A DNA stretch of 6,263 bases, from contig JAAYVT010000061.1 in the NCBI GenBank assembly GCA_012517025.1, positions 1 through 6,263 on the forward strand, written 5' to 3'. The notes beneath the pieces are model-generated. The model was not told the origin of the DNA, did no database searches, and was given only the letters and a program-made list of their open reading frames with translations. Source of the stretch: Phyllobacteriaceae bacterium. Lineage in GTDB: Bacteria; Pseudomonadota; Alphaproteobacteria; Rhizobiales; Ancalomicrobiaceae. How positions within the stretch are numbered: the stretch's first letter is position 1; each line of letters begins with the position of its first letter. A program made the translations under genes and the position numbers. Shown here one piece after another: positions 1 to 6,263 of this stretch.

Positions 1-1484
<1,484 letters not shown>

Positions 1485-1492
1485 TCGAACCG

Positions 1493-1530
1493 GATCGCGA
1501 GGGCGCCTCGGCGCTCTCGCGATCTTTCTC
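1493..1530 (+). terminator. Rho-independent-type terminator after acnA
   Basis: A 14-bp stem pairs 1493-1506 (GATCGCGAGGGCGC) with 1511-1524 (GCGCTCTCGCGATC), with one G-U wobble and a CTCG tetraloop at 1507-1510. It is followed directly by TTTCTC. The hairpin starts 8 nt after the acnA stop codon. Stem strength, tetraloop and position fit an intrinsic terminator, but the T-tract is short and interrupted. It may therefore be only partly efficient, or may act as a 3'-end stabiliser or attenuator before fumC. Confidence 0.75.
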
Positions 1531-1537
1531 GCCTCCT

Positions 1538-1543
1538 CGGGAG
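1538..1543 (+). promoter_or_regulatory. Ribosome binding site of fumC
   Basis: CGGGAG ends 8 nt before the ATG at 1552. It is a moderate Shine-Dalgarno match and supports that ATG as the fumC start. It lies only 8 nt beyond the tail of the terminator hairpin, so essentially no other sequence fits between them. Confidence 0.5.
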
Positions 1544-1551
1544 TTTTCTCC

Positions 1552-2943
1552 ATGTCCGCCGTCCGCACCGAACGCGACACCTTCGGCGAGATCGCCGTGC
1601 CCGCCGAACGCCTGTGGGGCGCCCAGACCCAGCGTTCGCTGGAGCACTTCGAGATCTCCGACGATCGTATGCCGCATGCATTGATCGTGGCCCTGGCTGT
1701 GGTCAAGCGCGCGGCGGCGAAGGTCAACGCCGAAATCGCCGGGCTCGACGCCCGCAAGGCCGAGGCGATCGCCACCGCCGCCGAGGAGATCCTCGGAGGG
1801 CGTCGCTTCGACGAGTTTCCCCTCGTCGTCTGGCAGACCGGTTCGGGCACCCAGACCAACATGAACATGAACGAGGTGTTGGCCAACCGTGCCTCGCAGC
1901 TCCTCGGCGGCCCGGTCGGCGAGGGCCGGCTGGTCCATCCCAACGACGACGTCAACCGCTCGCAGTCGTCGAACGACGTCTTCCCGACGGCGATGCACGT
2001 CGCCGCCGTGCGCGGTCTGGTCGAGGATCTGCTGCCGCCGCTGCGGGTGCTCCGCGCGACGCTCGCCGACAAGGCCCGCGCCTTCGCCGACGTCGTCAAG
2101 ATCGGCCGCACCCATCTCCAGGACGCCACCCCGATCACCCTCGGCCAGGAGATCTCCGGCTGGGTCGCCCAGCTCGCCCATGCCGAGGCCCACGTCGAGG
2201 CGAGCCTGCCACACCTGCGCGAGCTGGCGATCGGCGGCACCGCCGTCGGCACCGGCCTCAACGCGCCGATCGACTTCGGCAGCCGCGTCGCCGCCGCCCT
2301 CGACCACGACACCGGCCTCGGCTTCGTCGTCGCCCCCAACCGCTTCGAGGCGCTCGCCGCCCACGACGCGATCGTCCACGCCCACGGCGCGCTCAAAGGG
2401 CTCGCCGCCAGCCTCACCAAGATCGCCAACGACGTCCGTTGGCTCGCCTCCGGCCCGCGCTCCGGCCTCGGTGAGATCTCGATCCCCGAGAACGAGCCCG
2501 GCTCCTCGATCATGCCGGGCAAGGTCAATCCGACTCAGGCCGAGGCGATGACCATGGTCTGCGCCCAGGTCTTCGGCCACGACGCGGCGATCGGCTTCGC
2601 CGGCGCCTCCGGGGCCTTCGAGCTCAACGTCTACAAGCCGCTCATCGCCTACGACATGCTGAAGAGCATCCGCCTGCTCGCCGACGCGATGCGCTCCTTC
2701 GAGCGCCATTGCGCCCGCGGCATCGAGCCGAACCGGGCCCGCATCGCCGAGCTGGTCGACCATTCGCTGATGCTCGTCACCGCGCTCGCCCCGCACGTCG
2801 GCTACGACGTCGCGGCGTCGATCGCCAAGGACGCGCACCGGCACGGGCTCACCCTGCGCGAGGCGGCGATCGCCTCCGGCGCGGTGAGCGGCGAGGACTT
2901 CGACGCCTGGGTCGTCCCCGCCGCGATGGTGCGGCCGACCTGA
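1552..2943 (+). CDS. fumC: Fumarate hydratase class II (fumarase C)
   Basis: This gene encodes the cytoplasmic TCA-cycle enzyme that reversibly hydrates fumarate to L-malate. It is the iron-free, heat- and oxygen-stable homotetrameric type of the aspartase/fumarase superfamily. The protein has 463 residues, against about 467 for E. coli FumC. Visible motifs in order are GSGTQTNMNMNEVLANRA (about 97-114, substrate binding), HPNDDVNRSQSSNDVFPTAMH (from about 129), GRTHLQDATP with H188, GGTAVGTGLNAP, and the superfamily signature GSSIMPGKVNP at 317-327. Catalytic H188 and S318, and K324, fall at the same numbers as in E. coli FumC. The start is ATG at 1552 with CGGGAG 8 nt upstream. Aspartase was considered, but the NMNMNEV and signature context fit fumarase better. 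It sits 67 nt after acnA, behind a hairpin, and 31 nt before a flavin reductase gene that is probably in the same transcript. No defects were seen. Confidence 0.97.
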   Translation: MSAVRTERDTFGEIAVPAERLWGAQTQRSLEHFEISDDRMPHALIVALAVVKRAAAKVNAEIAGLDARKAEAIATAAEEILGGRRFDEFPLVVWQTGSGTQTNMNMNEVLANRASQLLGGPVGEGRLVHPNDDVNRSQSSNDVFPTAMHVAAVRGLVEDLLPPLRVLRATLADKARAFADVVKIGRTHLQDATPITLGQEISGWVAQLAHAEAHVEASLPHLRELAIGGTAVGTGLNAPIDFGSRVAAALDHDTGLGFVVAPNRFEALAAHDAIVHAHGALKGLAASLTKIANDVRWLASGPRSGLGEISIPENEPGSSIMPGKVNPTQAEAMTMVCAQVFGHDAAIGFAGASGAFELNVYKPLIAYDMLKSIRLLADAMRSFERHCARGIEPNRARIAELVDHSLMLVTALAPHVGYDVAASIAKDAHRHGLTLREAAIASGAVSGEDFDAWVVPAAMVRPT

Positions 2944-2959
2944 TCCCTTCGTCCACCAC

Positions 2960-2964
2960 AGGAG
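2960..2964 (+). promoter_or_regulatory. Ribosome binding site of the FMN reductase gene
   Basis: AGGAG (in ACAGGAGAG) lies 10 nt before the ATG at 2975, inside the 31-nt gap after fumC. It fixes the start of the downstream gene. The gap is otherwise too short for an independent promoter, which supports co-transcription with fumC. Confidence 0.7.
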
Positions 2965-2974
2965 AGCAAACCTC

Positions 2975-3538
2975 ATGTCCACCCCGTATCGTGTCGCCGT
3001 GATCGTCGGCAGCCTGCGCAAGGCCGCCTACACCCGCCGTCTCGCCCATGCGCTCGCCGGCCTCGGCGAGAGCCGCATCACGCTCGGCATCGTCGAGATC
3101 GGCGATCTGCCGCTCTACGATCAGGACCTCGACGAGGGCGTGGTGCCGGCCGCCTGGACGCGCTTCCGCGCCGAGATGAAGGCCGCCGACGCGGTGCTGT
3201 TCATCACTCCCGAGCACAATCGCTCGGTGCCAGCGGCGCTGAAGAATGCCGTCGACGTCGGCTCGCGGCCCTATGGCGCGAGCGTCTGGGCGGGCAAGCC
3301 GGCGGCGATCATCTCGCTCACCCCCGGCTCGCTCGGCGCCTTCGGTGCCAATCACCACCTGCGCCAGTCGCTGGTCTTCCTCGACATGCCGACCCTGCAG
3401 CAGCCCGAGGCCTATCTCGGTGGCGCAGGCAGCATGTTCACCGAGACCGACGGCTTCGCCGACCCCAAGACCGCCGGCTTCATGACGACCTATCTTTCGC
3501 GCTTCGCCGACTGGATCGCCAAGACCGCGAAAGCGTGA
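2975..3538 (+). CDS. NADPH-dependent FMN reductase / quinone reductase family flavoprotein
   Basis: The product is a 187-residue flavodoxin-fold oxidoreductase of the NADPH-dependent FMN reductase family (FMN_red, PF03358), close in length and motif order to E. coli ChrR/YieF. Such proteins bind FMN and use NAD(P)H to reduce quinones, flavins or metal oxyanions such as chromate in the cytoplasm; the substrate here cannot be told. The FMN-phosphate loop is VGSLRKAAYTRRL at 11-23. The central flavin segment is ITPEHNRSVPAALKNAVDVGSRPYG at 77-101. The family segment SLTPGSLGAFGANHHLRQSLVFLD is at 114-137. There is no signal peptide or membrane helix. The loop is usually GSLRKxSxN; here serine and asparagine are replaced by A18 and T20, and the usual TPEYN tyrosine by H81. 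The ATG at 2975 has AGGAG upstream. It follows fumC by 31 nt and converges on the cardiolipin synthase gene. The family call is firm; the in vivo role is unknown. Confidence 0.9.
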   Translation: MSTPYRVAVIVGSLRKAAYTRRLAHALAGLGESRITLGIVEIGDLPLYDQDLDEGVVPAAWTRFRAEMKAADAVLFITPEHNRSVPAALKNAVDVGSRPYGASVWAGKPAAIISLTPGSLGAFGANHHLRQSLVFLDMPTLQQPEAYLGGAGSMFTETDGFADPKTAGFMTTYLSRFADWIAKTAKA

Positions 3539-3626
3539 GCGGACGGTCTCGCTGCGGTCTCCCGCCGATCGGGGGACGTCCCGTCTCGGATCGACGGTCG
3601 CGATGCGAAGGTCTGGGCATCCGGCC

Positions 3627-3649
3627 CTCTCCCCCCTCGAGGGGGAGAG
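3627..3649. repeat. Inverted repeat 1 in convergent spacer (CTCTCCCCC stem)
   Basis: CTCTCCCCC (3627-3635) pairs perfectly with GGGGGAGAG (3641-3649) around the 5-nt loop CTCGA. A competing partner, GGAGAGGG at 3652-3659, can pair with 3625-3632, so two alternative folds are possible. It resembles the CCCTCTCCCCC...GGGGGAGAGGG palindromic elements scattered between genes in many high-GC Alphaproteobacteria. No T-run follows on either strand, so it is not a classical intrinsic terminator, although at this site it may still block read-through or protect 3' ends. Confidence 0.65.
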
Positions 3650-3717
3650 ACGGAGAGGGGGGAATGGGCATTCCCGTGACCTTCCGCGCTCTGGGAGGGC
3701 GCAGCCCCTTCTCCCTG

Positions 3718-3742
3718 TCCCTCCCCCGCGAGGGGGGAGGGA
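3718..3742. repeat. Inverted repeat 2 in convergent spacer (TCCCTCCCCC stem)
   Basis: TCCCTCCCCC (3718-3727) pairs perfectly with GGGGGAGGGA (3733-3742) around the loop GCGAG. It is built like the first inverted repeat but varies in sequence, as if both were ends or modules of one composite intergenic element of about 130 bp. Translated on the minus strand it gives part of SPLAGEG, a known tell-tale of such repeats in spurious ORFs. No poly-T tail adjoins it. Confidence 0.65.
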
Positions 3743-3800
3743 ACCTCGGGAGCTCGCCGTCTTCGTGAAGAGCCGCGCCGACGATGCGTCGGGACCGATC

Positions 3801-5258
3801 TCACAGGATCGGGGCGAACAGGCGTGCCACCGGGGCCGCCAGCCGCAGCGCCGGCGGCTCCTCGGAAAGCGCCCGGTCGTGGCGGGGCGCGGCGGCGAAG
3901 TCGGCCTCCAGCATCGCTTCCACTCGCCGCGCGAAGGCCTCGTCGAAGATCACCGTGCTCGCCTCGAAATTGAGTCGGCAGGAACGGGCGTCGAGGTTGT
4001 GGCTGCCGACCGCCGCCGCGACGTCGTCGACCAGCAGCACCTTCTGATGCATGAACCCGCCCTGCCAGCGGTGCACCGCGACGCCGGAGCCGCGCATTTC
4101 GTCGAGGAAGGCGAAGGCGGCGAGCCAGACCAGCCAATGGTCGCGCCGCCCCGCCATCAACACCCGCACGTCGACGCCGCGCAGCACCGCCACTCGCAGC
4201 GCCGTCATCAGACCGGGGTCGGGGGCGAAATAGGGCGAGGCGATCCAGATCCGCCGCCGCGCCGCGGTGATCGCGTGTTCGAAATAGAGGCTGCCCGGCT
4301 CGCGCGGATCGGCCGGGCCGGTGGCCAGCGCCAGCGCCGAGACCCCGCCCTCGATCGCCGCCGCCGGCCGGCCGAGGTCGAGCACCTCGCCGGTCGCCCA
4401 GTGCCAATCTTCGGCGAACAGCGCCTCCAGCCGCGCCGCCACCGGCCCTTCGAGCCGCACCGAGGTGTCGCGCCACGCCCCCAGGCGCGGATCGCGGCCG
4501 ACGTATTCGTCGCCCCAGTTGTAGCCGCCGGTGAAGGCGACGGCGCCGTCGATCACCGCGATCTTGCGGTGGTTGCGGAAGTTGAGCCGCCGCGTCGTCA
4601 GCAGGCGGGTGCGGTGGCGGGCGTGGAAGTCGACGATCTCGACGCCGCCGGCCCGCATCCGTGCGAGGTAGTCGCGATGCAGGCCGTGACTGCCGAACGG
4701 ATCGTAGAGCACGCACACCCGCACCCCTTCGCCGGCCTTGCGCAGCAGCAGCTCCTGCAGGGCGTGGCCGAGCCCGTCGTCGCGCAGGATGTAGGTCTCG
4801 ATCACCACCCGCCGGTGGGCCGCGCCGATCGCCGCGAACACCGCCCGGAACACCGCCTCGCTCTCCGCCAAGAGTTCGACCGCGTTGCCCTCGACCGCCA
4901 TCTCCTCGGCGATCGCCTCGAACCCGTGCCGCAGCCGTTCGCCCTCGCTGGTCTCCCGGCGCGGTCCGGCCGCGGCGGGCCGCCGGCGGCCGCGCGCCGT
5001 CGTCTCCGACAATTTGCGCTTGCGCACCATGCCGGGATAGCGGACGTCGCCGAAGATCACATAGGCCGGCAGCGCCAACGACGGCACGGCCAGCAGGAAG
5101 ATCGCCCAGCCGACCGCGCCCTGCGGCGTCCGCGCCGTGCGGATCGCCCGCAACGCCACCAGCGCGCCGACCACCTGCAGCAGGAAGAGGCCGGCGGAGA
5201 GCGCGAAGGCGAGGCTGCTCGAAACGGTCAAGAGGCGATCTCCCCGCCCTCGCGTCAC
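3801..5258 (-). CDS. cls: Cardiolipin synthase (ClsA-type, phospholipase D superfamily)
   Basis: The product is a membrane enzyme predicted to join two phosphatidylglycerol molecules into cardiolipin plus glycerol. The 485 residues match the usual Cls length. Two hydrophobic segments (about 13-39 and 48-70) form the PLDc_N-type anchor. A basic stretch follows (RKRK at 79-82, RGRRR at 89-93). The first HKD motif is NHRKIAVID (H230, K232, D237), followed by GGYNWGDEY. The second is MHQKVLLVD (H404, K406, D411), followed by GSHNLDARS. The C-terminal ending PVARLFAPIL is the normal Cls ending. All catalytic residues are present. The start given is GTG at 5258, which overlaps the regulator stop in GTGA. 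A TTG at 5231 (476 residues) has a much better ribosome site, GGGGAG with 8-nt spacing, and may be the true start. The gene is last in a kinase-regulator-cls operon. It could make another PLD-type phospholipid exchange product, but the ClsA architecture favours cardiolipin. Confidence 0.93.
   Translation of the reverse strand: MTRGRGDRLLTVSSSLAFALSAGLFLLQVVGALVALRAIRTARTPQGAVGWAIFLLAVPSLALPAYVIFGDVRYPGMVRKRKLSETTARGRRRPAAAGPRRETSEGERLRHGFEAIAEEMAVEGNAVELLAESEAVFRAVFAAIGAAHRRVVIETYILRDDGLGHALQELLLRKAGEGVRVCVLYDPFGSHGLHRDYLARMRAGGVEIVDFHARHRTRLLTTRRLNFRNHRKIAVIDGAVAFTGGYNWGDEYVGRDPRLGAWRDTSVRLEGPVAARLEALFAEDWHWATGEVLDLGRPAAAIEGGVSALALATGPADPREPGSLYFEHAITAARRRIWIASPYFAPDPGLMTALRVAVLRGVDVRVLMAGRRDHWLVWLAAFAFLDEMRGSGVAVHRWQGGFMHQKVLLVDDVAAAVGSHNLDARSCRLNFEASTVIFDEAFARRVEAMLEADFAAAPRHDRALSEEPPALRLAAPVARLFAPIL
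5240..5245 (-). promoter_or_regulatory. Ribosome binding site favouring a TTG start for cls at 5231
   Basis: On the minus strand GGGGAG (complement of 5240-5245) lies 8 nt before TTG at 5231-5229, codon 10 of the longer cls reading frame. The GTG at 5258 has only pyrimidine-mixed sequence (CGCCTCCGTCGA) before it and no clear Shine-Dalgarno match. This site therefore decides between a coupled GTG start and a separately initiated TTG start. Confidence 0.5.
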
Positions 5259-5875
5259 TCGACGGAGGCGATCAGCTTGGCGAGTTCGGCGAGCGAGCCC
5301 ACCCCCATCTTGGTCATCAGCGAGGCCCGATAGGCCTCGATCGTCTTGATCGACAGATCGAGCTCGAAGGCCACCACCTTGTTCGGCTTGCCGGCGAGGA
5401 CGCCGTCCATCACCTCGCGCTCGCGCTTGCCGAGCCGCGCCAGCCGCTCCTCGATCGCGCGCCGCCGCGCCCCTTGCGCCAGCGTCTCGCGGGAGAGCCG
5501 GATCGCCGCCTCCACCACGTCGAGGAGATGTTGTTCCTTGAACGGCTTCTCGATGAAGTCGTGGGCACCGGCCTTGAGGGCTGCGACCGCCATCGGCACG
5601 TCGCCGTGGCCGGTGACGATCAGGATCGGCAGCGGAAAGCCGCCCTCGGCGAGATGGCGTTGCAGCTCGAGCCCGCTCGTTCCCGGCATCCGCACGTCGA
5701 GGATCACCGCGCCCGGCCGCAGCGCCTCCGCCGTCGGCAGCGCGGCGAGGAAGGCATCTGCGTCGGCGAAGCTCTTCGCCTCGAGCCCGACCGAGGCGAA
5801 CAGGAAGGTCATCGACCGGCGCATCGCCTCGTCGTCGTCGACGATCAGGATCAGGGGCTGGTCGGCCTCGTTCAT
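5255..5875 (-). CDS. FixJ-family response regulator (receiver + LuxR-type HTH)
   Basis: This is a 206-residue cytoplasmic transcription regulator, the expected size for FixJ-like proteins (about 204). The receiver domain (about 7-122) has the acidic pocket D13-D15, phospho-acceptor D60 in VILDVRMPG, T88 in IVTGHGDVPMAV, and K110 in FIEKPF. GHGDVPMAV and DFIEKPF are typical of the FixJ/NodW/TodT group. A short linker leads to a LuxR/GerE helix-turn-helix (about 147-203) with LGKREREVMDGVLAGKPNK and LSIKTIEAYRASLMTKM. Phosphorylation by the upstream kinase should drive dimerisation and DNA binding. ATG at 5875 is chosen because AGGAGG lies 4 nt upstream, the protein then begins at the family's normal point, and the codon overlaps the kinase stop as ATGA. 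Its stop overlaps the possible cls GTG. It is not named fixJ because no nitrogen-fixation or fixK context is visible; the target genes are unknown. Confidence 0.94.
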   Translation of the reverse strand: MNEADQPLILIVDDDEAMRRSMTFLFASVGLEAKSFADADAFLAALPTAEALRPGAVILDVRMPGTSGLELQRHLAEGGFPLPILIVTGHGDVPMAVAALKAGAHDFIEKPFKEQHLLDVVEAAIRLSRETLAQGARRRAIEERLARLGKREREVMDGVLAGKPNKVVAFELDLSIKTIEAYRASLMTKMGVGSLAELAKLIASVE

Positions 5876-6263
5876 GCCGCCTCCTCTTCCGCGACCGGCA
5901 GCGCGAAGCGCATGGTCAACCCGCCGTCCGGCTCGTTCTCCGCCCACAGCCGCCCACCGTGGCTCTCCACGATGGTGCGGCAGATCGACAGGCCGAGACC
6001 GAGTCCCTGCGGCTTGGTGGTGAAGAACGCCTCGAAGAGATGCGCTTCGGCCTCCCCCGTCAAGCCGGGGCCGTGATCGCGCACCGCCACCGTCACCGTG
6101 TCGCCGTCGGAGCTCGTCGCGATCGCGATGCCGCGCTCGCGTCCACCGTGATCGATCATCGCGTCGACGGCGTTCTGCAACAGGTTGAGCAGCACCTGCT
6201 CCATCTCCACCCGATCGGCGGAGACCTTCGCCAGATCGCCGGCGAGATCCTCGGCGATCGCGA
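5872..6263 (-). CDS. Sensor histidine kinase, C-terminal ATP-binding domain (5' end outside window)
   Basis: The frame is open to the window edge and gives 130 C-terminal residues of a HATPase_c domain, which binds ATP for histidine autophosphorylation. The N box is EQVLLNLLQNAVDAM (GTG at 6210 starts just before it but is an internal valine). The G1 box is VRDHGPGL, with its aspartate at codon 6078-6076. The F box is LFEAFFTTK. The G2 box is GLGLGLSI (about 6006-5983), followed by VESHGGRLWAENEPDGG, wording typical of FixL/NodV/DctB-type kinases. All nucleotide-binding boxes look intact. The phospho-acceptor histidine and any sensor (PAS, haem or periplasmic) domain lie beyond the window, so the signal is unknown. 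The TGA overlaps the regulator ATG by 4 nt, marking it as that regulator's cognate kinase. It is not named fixL because the sensor half cannot be seen. Confidence 0.93.
   Translation of the reverse strand, partial: AIAEDLAGDLAKVSADRVEMEQVLLNLLQNAVDAMIDHGGRERGIAIATSSDGDTVTVAVRDHGPGLTGEAEAHLFEAFFTTKPQGLGLGLSICRTIVESHGGRLWAENEPDGGLTMRFALPVAEEEAA
5880..5885 (-). promoter_or_regulatory. Ribosome binding site of the response regulator
   Basis: The minus strand reads AGGAGG-CGGC-ATG, a full Shine-Dalgarno core 4 nt before the ATG at 5875, lying inside the last codons of the kinase gene. It rules against the longer in-frame start at 5947, which would add a Gly/Arg-rich leader that has no place in the receiver fold. 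Confidence 0.75.

Larger units (their letters stand above)
3539..3800. other. Convergent noncoding spacer between the flavin reductase and cls genes
   Basis: These 262 nt separate the stop codons of two converging genes. Every reading frame through it gives low-complexity Arg/Pro/Gly/Ser peptides, including the SPLAGEGQGEG peptide on the minus strand that is typical of translated intergenic repeats. The first part has small palindromes (CCGATCGG at 3565-3572, GGGACGTCCC at 3573-3582) and a CGGTCTC direct repeat (3544-3550 and 3555-3561). The second part holds two long inverted repeats, with a small hairpin between them: GGGAAT at 3660-3665 pairing with ATTCCC at 3670-3675. I see no gene, RNA gene or promoter that I can support. 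Confidence 0.75.

Noticed and set aside
3627..3742. CRISPR array or G-quadruplex reading of the C/G-run repeats
   Set aside because: There are only two non-identical palindromic units with no regular spacers, so it is not a CRISPR array. The G-runs lie in perfect hairpins, so simple stem pairing is the better explanation.
3490..4716. 408-codon minus-strand open frame overlapping the spacer and cls
   Set aside because: It is out of frame with cls and Arg/Gly/Pro-rich. Its tail includes SPLAGEGQGEG, a sign of translated intergenic repeats.
3603..5333. 576-codon open frame on the plus strand opposite cls
   Set aside because: The translation is Arg/His/Gln/Pro/Gly-rich with no domain, and it runs through the noncoding repeats and antisense to a complete cardiolipin synthase with both HKD motifs.
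5876..5947. Longer N-terminus for the response regulator (start at 5947)
   Set aside because: It would add 24 Gly/Arg-rich residues ahead of the receiver and lie inside the kinase ATP-binding domain. The ATG at 5875 has AGGAGG and the ATGA overlap.
4661..6076. 471-codon plus-strand open frame opposite cls, the regulator and the kinase
   Set aside because: It is antisense to three real genes and is a low-complexity Arg/Pro/Ala peptide with no recognisable fold.

Overview
The window is very GC-rich (roughly 70% by eye, with strongly GC-biased third codon positions) and densely coding. It looks like chromosomal DNA of an alphaproteobacterium, probably from the Hyphomicrobiales or a nearby order. 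That placement is an inference from three things: the base composition, a FixL/FixJ-type two-component pair, and a convergent spacer holding CCCTCTCCCCC-type inverted repeats of the 'SPLAGEG' class, which are common in such genomes. No rRNA, tRNA, insertion sequence, phage gene, CRISPR array or replication origin was seen.

Left half, plus strand. The window opens inside the aconitate hydratase gene (acnA). The visible part carries all three iron-sulphur cysteines and the whole C-terminal swivel domain, and the gene ends at 1484. A strong GC-rich hairpin with a short T-rich tail (1493-1530) follows, then class II fumarase (fumC, 1552-2943). After 31 nt comes a small flavodoxin-fold NAD(P)H-dependent FMN/quinone reductase (2975-3538), probably co-transcribed with fumC. 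Two TCA-cycle enzymes therefore lie side by side: one oxygen-sensitive Fe-S enzyme, one cofactor-free enzyme, with a flavin oxidoreductase behind the second.

Middle. Positions 3539-3800 form a noncoding convergent spacer. It contains two perfect-stem inverted repeats and a smaller hairpin between them, and probably separates the two converging transcription units.

Right half, minus strand, read right to left. A histidine kinase is cut by the window edge and shows only its ATP-binding domain. It is followed by a complete FixJ-family response regulator and a ClsA-type cardiolipin synthase with two HKD motifs. Kinase and regulator overlap by ATGA; regulator and synthase overlap by GTGA, or are separated by 23 nt if a better-supported TTG start is used. 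The three read as one translationally coupled operon, which suggests, without proving it, that an environmental signal is tied to phospholipid remodelling.

The known families account for all the coding space. I found no clear sign of a wholly new system. The points most worth a second look are the kinase-regulator-cardiolipin synthase coupling, the terminator between acnA and fumC that leaves fumC no promoter space of its own, the convergent-spacer repeats, and the changed FMN-phosphate loop in the small flavoprotein.
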